Shown here: one piece after another, positions 1 to 5,289 of the stretch | Numbering within the stretch: position 1 is the stretch's first letter | How the letters are laid out: every line of letters begins with the position of its first letter | Translations under genes and position numbers: made by a program | The notes under the pieces: model-generated | The model's input: only the letters and a program-made list of their open reading frames with translations | Told to the model about the DNA's origin: nothing | Database searches by the model: none | NCBI GenBank assembly: GCA_018894595.1 | Contig: JAHIPN010000268.1 | Span: 1 to 5,289 of the forward strand | Direction: 5' to 3' | From: a bacterium | Lineage (GTDB): Bacteria; Atribacterota; JS1; SB-45; 34-128 | DNA length: 5,289 bases

Positions 1-1838
1 ATTTTAGCATGTAAATTTTCATATAGATTCAGGGTATCGTTGACCACCCAGATGCCAGGAAATCCAGTAGCACGTAACATATCTAAACCAACTTTTTCCC
101 TATCCAAATCTATACCTATTAACACTGGTTGATAAACGGTTTTTAAAACAGTATAAGCTTTTTTTGGTCTTCGAAAATAATCCACCACACTCCAGGTTAT
201 AGCATTCCAATTATCTACAAACATAAATTGAAATATTCCGGTTACTTTAAAATATTTATTCTTTCGATAATTTTCTATGGCGTATTTTAATAATTTTGCC
301 TGATAGTTCTGGCTGTTTTCTATAAATTCTTCCAGAGACTTACCCATATCTATTTGGGCAACATTGAAAGTAGGGTCATATTGAAAATCATAATAGGCCC
401 ACACTGACCACTTGGGAGGCCAAAGTTCATTTTCTTTCATCATTTCTCTTATTGTCTCCGGATTTGGAAGTGCCTGAGCCCCAAACTCATTAATGAAAGG
501 CGCTGCCGGAAGAGAATGAAATTCAAAATAATGAGACGTATACCATCCCGGATAAGGATGATAGGCAAAGTCAGAGGCCATATCAATATATCTGGTGGAA
601 TCTTTTGCTTTTGCCGTCATATATAAGAGAGGATCAAGTGTGTGCCTATTAACGCTCGGTTCGTTTTGGCAGCACCAAACAACTATGCTGGGATGATTGT
701 AAAACTGGTCTATCATATCCTCAATCTGACCAACAGCATTCTGAGCAAATTCATCAGTCTCCTCATAACTCCATTGAAGAGGAAAATCCTGCCAGACTAA
801 TATTCCCGCTTCATCGCAGGCATCATAGAACTCCTGGCGATTAATGTGGGCATGAACTCTTACTGCATTTACATTAGCTTCTTTTAACATCTTCATATCT
901 TTAGCAATCATTTTTTTATCGTACTCACTTAGCCATTGAGTGGGAATAATATTTGTACCTCGAGGAAAGAATCGTTCACCATTTAAATACCAGTTCCATT
1001 TATCATCTATCTTTATTTCTCTTATACCAAATCGTGTTGATTTTTCATCTAATCTTTCTTTTGCTAAATCTAAAATTTTACATCTTAAATTATATAAATA
1101 TGATTTCCCTCTATCCCAGGTGGTCCATAATTTAGGTTTATACAGAGTCTTTACCAGATGAATATGATTTTTCCCTGAGGATAAAAAAATCTTTTTATTT
1201 ATTTCAAAATTTTCTTTAAACCCAATTCCTGATATTTCCAACTTGATTTCTATTTCCTGCGGGAAATCGTTATTGTCCAGAGGTATGTCTATATCCAAAC
1301 GTGCTTGGTTGTCTTTTAGTAGCAACGGAGATACCTTAATATTTTTATCTATATGTATTTTCGCCTTCTCCATGATTAGAACACCATTCCATATGCCCCC
1401 GGTATTTCTATCCTGCCCGCATTCAGGGTCCCAACTACCCGGGCGAGTATCGTGATGATTAAATATTCCTTTTATCAGATATTTTTTATCAGGCCAAATA
1501 TCATTAGGCTCATTAGGTGAATCCACCTCAACCTCGAGAAGATTCTCACCATCTTTTAATATACTAGTTATCATAAAAGAAAATTCTTGAAAGTATCCTT
1601 CATGATCTCCGATTAATTTTCCATTCAATTTGCCCTTACAGAAGTAATCCACTCCTTTAAAGATTAGGTAATAATCCTTATCTTCCTGAGTTGATATCTC
1701 AAATTTCTTTTGGTAATACACCTTCCCACCATGATTCAATCCCTGTAGATACCAATTAGAAGGAACCTGAATATCCCGATATTTTTCTTGCTCGTTTAAA
1801 CGATACTTCCATATTCCGCTAAGCGATAATGTTTTCAT
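1..1838 (-). CDS. Glycoside hydrolase family 2 (beta-mannosidase-like clade), 3' end outside window
   Basis: Retaining exo-acting beta-glycosidase, probably cytoplasmic because the N-terminus (MKTLSLSGIWKYRLN) has no signal peptide. The frame is open from ATG at 1838 to the window edge, giving 612 complete residues. Visible layout: N-terminal jelly-roll sugar-binding domain (about 1-170, with the GGIW segment at 147-150), Ig-like domain (about 170-270), TIM barrel opening at FG 270-271 and LNGE 285-288, and the start of a C-terminal beta domain after about residue 575. Family hallmarks are R327/H329, FYDACDE 337-343, WQDF 349-352, NEP with the expected acid/base E393, NEFGAQ with the expected nucleophile E451, HPYPGWY 427-433, and DNWNAITWSVVDY 542-554. 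The last resembles beta-mannosidases and exo-glucosaminidases more than LacZ. Relatives of this type usually exceed 750 residues, so a substantial C-terminus is probably missing. Its position after the sugar permeases implies that it cleaves the imported sugar. Family assignment is firm; substrate is not determined. Confidence 0.93.
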   Translation of the reverse strand, partial: MKTLSLSGIWKYRLNEQEKYRDIQVPSNWYLQGLNHGGKVYYQKKFEISTQEDKDYYLIFKGVDYFCKGKLNGKLIGDHEGYFQEFSFMITSILKDGENLLEVEVDSPNEPNDIWPDKKYLIKGIFNHHDTRPGSWDPECGQDRNTGGIWNGVLIMEKAKIHIDKNIKVSPLLLKDNQARLDIDIPLDNNDFPQEIEIKLEISGIGFKENFEINKKIFLSSGKNHIHLVKTLYKPKLWTTWDRGKSYLYNLRCKILDLAKERLDEKSTRFGIREIKIDDKWNWYLNGERFFPRGTNIIPTQWLSEYDKKMIAKDMKMLKEANVNAVRVHAHINRQEFYDACDEAGILVWQDFPLQWSYEETDEFAQNAVGQIEDMIDQFYNHPSIVVWCCQNEPSVNRHTLDPLLYMTAKAKDSTRYIDMASDFAYHPYPGWYTSHYFEFHSLPAAPFINEFGAQALPNPETIREMMKENELWPPKWSVWAYYDFQYDPTFNVAQIDMGKSLEEFIENSQNYQAKLLKYAIENYRKNKYFKVTGIFQFMFVDNWNAITWSVVDYFRRPKKAYTVLKTVYQPVLIGIDLDREKVGLDMLRATGFPGIWVVNDTLNLYENLHAK

Positions 1839-1844
1839 TAAGAA

Positions 1845-1850
1845 CCTCCT
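1845..1850 (-). promoter_or_regulatory. Strong Shine-Dalgarno site of the GH2 gene
   Basis: The minus strand reads AGGAGG within a longer GAGGAGGT match, six bases before ATG at 1838. The match is nearly complete to the 16S rRNA anti-SD and fixes the GH2 start. It allows independent translation initiation even though the gene lies about 190 bases behind the permease stop. Confidence 0.85.
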
Positions 1851-1911
1851 CTTTGTTGATAAACCTTCTATACTAAATTGATTATTTTACTTACCAAGAA
1901 ATTAATTCTCG

Positions 1912-2022
1912 TCATTTATTCCTATTTTGAAAAGTAATATCTATCTGTAACTCTCCTACATAATAAGGATCTTGTATTGCTTTTTGAAAAGCTTCCAGGC
2001 TGGCTGAACTGGAATCTACCAT
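1912..2022 (-). CDS. Doubtful 36-residue small ORF between permease and GH2
   Basis: ATG at 2022 lies eight bases beyond the permease stop codon, and the frame runs to TGA at 1912-1914. The product begins MVDSSSASLEAFQKAIQ and ends FQNRNK. The composition is protein-like: a probable amphipathic helix (SLEAFQKAIQ) followed by a polar, beta-prone tail. The upstream signal is poor (AAGGG eleven bases away, or GTGAG three bases away). I do not recognise it. The helix followed by a D-P pair and an acidic end loosely recalls the C-terminus of small EthD/Dabb-type ferredoxin-fold proteins, so it could be the remnant of a deleted gene, but this is a weak impression. It may equally be a chance frame. 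The remaining 73 bases to the GH2 start show no terminator. Nothing else was found in 1839-2030 apart from a weak promoter-like match. Confidence 0.3.
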   Translation of the reverse strand: MVDSSSASLEAFQKAIQDPYYVGELQIDITFQNRNK

Positions 2023-2030
2023 ATACTCAC

Positions 2031-2879
2031 TTACCCTTTTAAACCTGTGCCGGCTATAAATGCACCAATAATATTCTTGGCAGCAAATATAAATACAATT
2101 AATATCGGTAAAATACTAAGGGCAGCTCCACTCATTATTGCCCCCCAATTTACAGTATACAATCCTTGAAGTGACCGAAGTGCCACCGGGAGAGTAAACA
2201 TCTCTTTTGATTGAAGCACCACGAGTGCACCAAGGAAGTTATTCCATGAACCTACAAAGATAACAATTCCCAAAGTAGCCAACCCTGGTTTAATCATAGG
2301 TAAAACAATATTCCAGTAGATTCGAAACTCACCACAACCGTCAATTCGCGCTGCATCCATTAGTTCACGAGGGACTGCACTGGCAATATATTGACGCAAT
2401 AGAAATATGCCAAACGCGGAAGCCATTCCCGGAACATACAGTGCTCGCAATTTATCCAGCCATCCGATCCAGCTCATCATAATATAATAAGGAATAATCC
2501 CCAAAGTTACCGGAATAACCATGGTAGCAATCATAAACATAAATAACTGATTCTTGTATTTAAAGTCATACATAGCAAAGGCATACCCACCAAGTGAACA
2601 GAAAAATAGAGTGGTAAGCGTGGCCATAACCGCTACATATATACTGTTCCCCATATTTCTCCAGAAAGAAGGCATAGCCTTCATCAATTCCTGGCAATTG
2701 CTTACAGAATTCGTACCAAACCACAGATGAGGTGGCGCTCGAAAGATTTCGGGAGGTGACTGAGTAGCCAAAGTAAACATCCAATATAAAGGGAAGATAG
2801 TTATTATGGCAAGTAAGGTAATAATGAAATATTGCATAATTTTATTTATATTTATACCTAATTTTCTTTTTACCTTCAT
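2031..2879 (-). CDS. Carbohydrate ABC transporter permease, MalG type
   Basis: Inner-membrane subunit of a CUT1-type sugar importer, 282 residues, the usual length for MalG-like proteins. It has a short basic N-terminus (MKVKRK), then about six membrane helices, roughly at 16-37, 76-103, 111-134, 145-163, 199-220 and 247-271. The coupling (EAA) loop, which contacts the ATPase, is clear: MDAARIDGCG at 174-183, with the conserved LP at 193-194 eleven residues on. The C-terminus GTGLKG matches the usual G-x-K-G ending of this subunit. The start ATG overlaps the upstream permease stop as ATGA, and GGAG sits about six bases ahead of it, so the two permeases are translationally coupled and presumably made in equal amounts, as needed for a heterodimer. 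The transported sugar cannot be read from the sequence; the linked GH2 gene suggests a beta-linked oligosaccharide or its breakdown product. Confidence 0.95.
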   Translation of the reverse strand: MKVKRKLGININKIMQYFIITLLAIITIFPLYWMFTLATQSPPEIFRAPPHLWFGTNSVSNCQELMKAMPSFWRNMGNSIYVAVMATLTTLFFCSLGGYAFAMYDFKYKNQLFMFMIATMVIPVTLGIIPYYIMMSWIGWLDKLRALYVPGMASAFGIFLLRQYIASAVPRELMDAARIDGCGEFRIYWNIVLPMIKPGLATLGIVIFVGSWNNFLGALVVLQSKEMFTLPVALRSLQGLYTVNWGAIMSGAALSILPILIVFIFAAKNIIGAFIAGTGLKG

Positions 2880-3892
2880 TCCCCTCTCCGTTCTAATACC
2901 CCTTTTCGTAAAACAGTATAATTAATAAGGGTGAAAATTATAATAATTAAAAATAAGAGCCAGGACATCGCTGCTGCAACTCCCATCTGAGTCCAATTAA
3001 AGGCAGTTCTGTAGAGATATATGGCTACGGTCATTCCCGCCCGTCCAACTCCACCAGTACCTCCGGTTAAGATAAATGGTTCATCGAATAACTGCATATT
3101 ACCAATAATAGTCATAGTTACTGCAAAAAAGATTATGGGTTTAAGTAAGGGTAAACTGATATACCAGAACTCATGCCAGGAAGTTGCTCCATCTACGCGG
3201 GCTGCTTCATAAAGGTCATCTGAAATAACTTGTAGCCCGGATAAATACAAAATAGTATTCCAGCCAAACCAATGCCAGACTACTACAATAGCAATTGCTG
3301 GTTTTATATAAACGGCTTTACCTAACCAATTTATTGGCAAGGAATTATCCAGCCAGCCAAAAGCCCAGCTGGTAAAGGACGAATCCGCTAAAAATTCCAG
3401 TAGTTGATTTAGAATTCCGTATCTTAGTCCAAAAATAGTAGAAAAGATTAAAGCAATCGCCACAGTTGAGGTGATATAAGGGAAAAAATAGCTAGCACTT
3501 AAGAATTGCTTTAATCGACGAGGTAAACGTGAGTTTAAAATAAAAGCCAAAGGAAGAGCTATGATATGTTGAGGTAAGCCTGAAATTATCAGAAGAATAA
3601 AGGTATTCCATAGTGATCCCCAGAACCAGGGATCACCGAGCAGGAATTTGAAATTTTTCAACCCGACCCACTCTATAGTACTAAGACCACCCACTGCTCT
3701 CCAACTGTGAAAAGAAAGAAAAAGTGAAAATAGAATAGGAAAAAGACCAAAGATTAAAAATAAAATATAGAAAGGGCTGATAAATAAATAAGGAGCATAA
3801 CGAAGTTGATTCTTATTACCCCAATTGTTCCATTTTTGCCAAATACCTCGTTTGCCTTTCTCGGCGAGGTTGGATGAAGCAGACAAATTCAT
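2876..3892 (-). CDS. Carbohydrate ABC transporter permease, MalF type
   Basis: First inner-membrane subunit of the sugar importer, partner of the MalG-type protein encoded next. At 338 residues it is somewhat longer than the common size of about 290-310. The extra length is a hydrophilic, Trp- and Lys-rich N-terminal tail (residues 1-32) and an enlarged loop near 168-195. The first helix starts at about 34 (PYLFISPFYILFLIFGLFP), with further helices near 97-120, 134-156, 198-220, 252-272 and 308-328. The EAA loop is YEAARVDGAT at 228-237, with LP at 247-248. The segment GGTGGVGRAGMTVAIYLYRTAF (277-298) carries the family's conserved periplasmic gate-side pattern. The start is supported by AGAGGA seven bases ahead of ATG. 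The stop codon overlaps the next start by four bases. The gene is separated from the binding-protein gene by 93 bases containing a stem-loop. Confidence 0.95.
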   Translation of the reverse strand: MNLSASSNLAEKGKRGIWQKWNNWGNKNQLRYAPYLFISPFYILFLIFGLFPILFSLFLSFHSWRAVGGLSTIEWVGLKNFKFLLGDPWFWGSLWNTFILLIISGLPQHIIALPLAFILNSRLPRRLKQFLSASYFFPYITSTVAIALIFSTIFGLRYGILNQLLEFLADSSFTSWAFGWLDNSLPINWLGKAVYIKPAIAIVVVWHWFGWNTILYLSGLQVISDDLYEAARVDGATSWHEFWYISLPLLKPIIFFAVTMTIIGNMQLFDEPFILTGGTGGVGRAGMTVAIYLYRTAFNWTQMGVAAAMSWLLFLIIIIFTLINYTVLRKGVLERRGE

Positions 3893-3899
3893 AAAATAT

Positions 3900-3905
3900 T
3901 CCTCT
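3900..3905 (-). promoter_or_regulatory. Shine-Dalgarno site of the MalF-type permease gene
   Basis: The minus strand reads AGAGGA, seven bases before ATG at 3892. It is a weaker match than the sites in front of the binding-protein and GH2 genes, in line with a membrane subunit needed in smaller amounts. It supports the annotated start and therefore the unusual hydrophilic N-terminal tail. Confidence 0.65.
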
Positions 3906-3932
3906 TCTACTTTAATGTCAACATATAGAAAG

Positions 3933-3971
3933 ATAGGGGAGAAGAATTTTAAAAAACTACTCCTCCCCTAT
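3933..3971 (-). promoter_or_regulatory. Intercistronic stem-loop between binding-protein and permease genes
   Basis: As RNA from the minus strand the arms are AUAGGGGAGGAG (3971-3960) and CUUCUCCCCUAU (3944-3933). They form a 12-bp stem with one G.U pair around a 15-base A/U-rich loop. The hairpin begins 14 bases after the binding-protein stop codon and is followed by CUUUCUAU, which is too short a U-run for a good rho-independent terminator. By analogy with malE-malF spacers, which is established knowledge, its likely job is to protect the upstream mRNA from 3' exonucleases or to terminate transcription partially, giving more binding protein than permease. Pairing was worked out by hand; no folding energy was computed. 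Confidence 0.7.
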
Positions 3972-3985
3972 TATTATAATATTAA

Positions 3986-5239
3986 TTAACGGGTACGTTG
4001 TTCGATAAGTCTCTTGGCTTCGGACAGAGCTTCATTTATAGGGTATCCTTCATTTAAAACCTGAGAAAGGGCATCATTAACAATTTCAAAAGCCAGGGCA
4101 TCATTTGTATTCGTAGGGACTCCAACGATATGCGAAACAACTTCTTTCCATAATAATCTTGCTTTCTGACCATTGAGGAATGTAACCGGCTCTTCAAAAA
4201 TAGGATCTTTCCAAACATCCTGAACGGTTGGAAAAGCACCGGTAACCTCAAATGCTCTTAACTGAGTAGCATAACTGGTAGTTAAAAATTTAATCAGTTT
4301 CCATGCTTCTTCTTTATGCTCGCTGGCTTGAGGGATAGCATACCAGGTACCTCCTCGATGAGTAAAGATTCCTTCAGGAAGCTGGGCTGCTCCCCATTTT
4401 CCAGCAGTATCAGGAGCTATCCAGTTCTTAAAATGCCCCAGCATCCAAACACCGTTTATTTCTGTTGCAACAGTACCTTGCTTAAATGCTTCATACCACT
4501 CATTAGTCCAGGCACCAATTTGGGCATCCATCCCGGCATCGCGAATCTTTTTGGCAATAGCAAAGGCCTTCACAAATCGCTCATTATCAACTAAGCAATT
4601 GCCTTGTTCATCAAAGAAATGGGTATGACCTCCCCAGAGAATCATAGCAAAATCAGCCACATTAGCAAGGAGCCAATGGTCAACTTTGCCATCACCATCT
4701 GCATCATAAGTAAATTTCTTCCCGGCTTCGATATAATCATCCCAGGTCTTGATATTATCTATAGAGACACCACGATCAGCAAATACATCCCGCCTCCAGA
4801 ACATGGTCGCCGGGGCAATATCAGCTGGCAAAGCAATCAATCGTCCATCTGCAGTATTCGATTGGAACCAGGCATAAGGTACAAATAAGTTCTCATACAT
4901 TTTCGCGTTATAAGGTGATTGGCTGATATCAACCAGACCTCCCTTAGCAGCAAATTGAGATATGTAACCAATCTCCAGTGCAGTAACATCAGGTACGCCT
5001 TTACCTGCCGCCAACTGGGTCAGTAATTTTGTATGGTGATCACCATACCCTGCTACATCGAGCACAACTTCGATATCAGGATTAAGTGCGTTAAATGCCG
5101 GAAGTATTGCTTTAATAACCGAATCTAAATCGGGATATACACTTACCGTAATAGTAGTCTTGCCAGCATGAACTAATCCAACATTTACCAAAACTAATCC
5201 AACAATTAACAAAGCTATCAATAGAACTTTCATTTTCAT
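3986..5239 (-). CDS. Secreted sugar-binding protein of ABC importer (extracellular solute-binding family 1)
   Basis: Binding component of the importer, 417 residues, typical for the family. The leader is MKMK, a hydrophobic core (5-22), then VHA (23-25) with likely signal-peptidase I cleavage before G26. There is no lipobox cysteine; the only Cys is C215. The mature protein opens with TTITVSVYPDLDSVIKAILPAFN (28-50), the usual first strand and helix, followed by AAGKGVPDVTALE (77-89), a family motif. The first hinge-side strand reads LIALPADIAPATMFWRRDVFADRG (134-157). Late features are GTVATEINGVWMLGHF (255-270), TWYAIPQASEHKEEAWKLIKFL (298-319), and the C-terminal helices to 417. DADGDGKVD (179-187) resembles a calcium-binding EF-hand-type loop. 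Many Trp residues (for example 124, 148, 189, 202, 244, 248, 265, 273, 299) suit stacking against sugar rings. Two in-frame Met codons occur (residues 1 and 3); SD spacing favours the first. The ligand is unknown. Confidence 0.96.
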   Translation of the reverse strand: MKMKVLLIALLIVGLVLVNVGLVHAGKTTITVSVYPDLDSVIKAILPAFNALNPDIEVVLDVAGYGDHHTKLLTQLAAGKGVPDVTALEIGYISQFAAKGGLVDISQSPYNAKMYENLFVPYAWFQSNTADGRLIALPADIAPATMFWRRDVFADRGVSIDNIKTWDDYIEAGKKFTYDADGDGKVDHWLLANVADFAMILWGGHTHFFDEQGNCLVDNERFVKAFAIAKKIRDAGMDAQIGAWTNEWYEAFKQGTVATEINGVWMLGHFKNWIAPDTAGKWGAAQLPEGIFTHRGGTWYAIPQASEHKEEAWKLIKFLTTSYATQLRAFEVTGAFPTVQDVWKDPIFEEPVTFLNGQKARLLWKEVVSHIVGVPTNTNDALAFEIVNDALSQVLNEGYPINEALSEAKRLIEQRTR

Positions 5240-5249
5240 TAGAAATTAT

Positions 5250-5256
5250 CCTCCTT
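5250..5256 (-). promoter_or_regulatory. Shine-Dalgarno site deciding the binding-protein start
   Basis: The minus strand reads AAGGAGG. The gap is ten bases to ATG at 5239 and sixteen to the second in-frame ATG at 5233, so the upstream Met is the better start. The 33 bases further upstream, to the window edge, are very A+T-rich. I see no convincing promoter in them, so the operon promoter probably lies outside the window. Confidence 0.8.
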
Positions 5257-5289
5257 AAATTAAAATTAAATTCTTAATAAGATATTTTG

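Noticed and set aside
940..1455. Plus-strand open frames of 60-73 codons (940-1161, 953-1135, 1243-1455).
   Set aside because: They lie antisense to the GH2 gene, have no ribosome binding site context, and show low-complexity, implausible protein composition.
2028..2030. GTG directly after the second permease stop as an alternative start of the small frame.
   Set aside because: That frame reaches a TAG after four codons.
3893..3921. A perfect TTGACA on the minus strand (3921-3916), followed after 17 bases by TATTTT, looks like a promoter for the MalF-type permease.
   Set aside because: The -10-like box directly abuts the start codon, so transcription would begin inside the coding sequence and lose the ATG and ribosome binding site.
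3933..3971. Stem-loop read as a rho-independent terminator.
   Set aside because: Only a short CUUUCU follows the stem on the minus strand and no U-run follows on the plus strand; with the permease genes just downstream, full termination is unlikely.
3972..3989. Short palindromes tattataata (3972-3981) and ttaattaa (3982-3989) after the binding-protein stop, considered as an operator.
   Set aside because: They are A/T-only and short, expected by chance in such DNA, and lie inside the operon rather than near a promoter.
4316..4888. Plus-strand open frames of 92 and 94 codons opposite the binding-protein gene, and a 63-codon frame at 3021-3212 opposite the permease gene.
   Set aside because: They are antisense shadows of well-supported minus-strand genes, with no recognisable domains or translation signals.

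Overview
The window is a single block of minus-strand genes with no convincing plus-strand gene. Read in the direction of transcription (high to low coordinates), it encodes a secreted sugar-binding protein (5239-3986), two ABC transporter inner-membrane permeases (3892-2876 and 2879-2031, overlapping by 4 bases), a doubtful 36-codon reading frame (2022-1912), and the first 612 codons of a cytoplasmic family 2 glycoside hydrolase (1838 to the window edge, 3' end missing). The order binding protein, MalF-type permease, MalG-type permease, glycosidase is a classic carbohydrate import and degradation operon. No ATP-binding subunit lies in the window, so the ATPase is either outside it or a shared one of the MsiK/MalK type.

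Inferred working model: the binding protein captures a sugar or oligosaccharide outside the inner membrane, the two permeases carry it into the cytoplasm, and the GH2 enzyme, which has no signal peptide, removes non-reducing-end beta-linked sugars. The GH2 catalytic Glu pair and the architecture are clear. The exact sugar (beta-mannoside, beta-glucosaminide, beta-galactoside or beta-glucuronide) is not settled by sequence alone; the motifs lean to the beta-mannosidase/exo-glucosaminidase side of the family.

The organism is an A+T-rich bacterium using standard AGGAGG ribosome binding sites. The binding protein has a signal-peptidase I type leader and no lipoprotein cysteine, which suggests a diderm with a periplasm. 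Anaerobic or thermophilic lineages such as Atribacterota, Thermotogota or Dictyoglomota would fit, but this is only a guess at the lineage.

Regulation visible in the sequence: a 12-bp stem-loop between the binding-protein gene and the first permease gene (3933-3971), which probably sets the binding protein to permease ratio; ATGA translational coupling between the two permeases; and strong Shine-Dalgarno sites before the binding-protein and GH2 genes. The only gene-poor stretch is 1839-2030 (192 bases), which holds the doubtful small frame and a very weak promoter-like sequence. I see no RNA gene, mobile element, CRISPR array or clear rho-independent terminator. The window reads as a fairly ordinary sugar-utilisation locus rather than a new system; the items most worth checking are the stem-loop, the small frame and the substrate of the GH2 enzyme.
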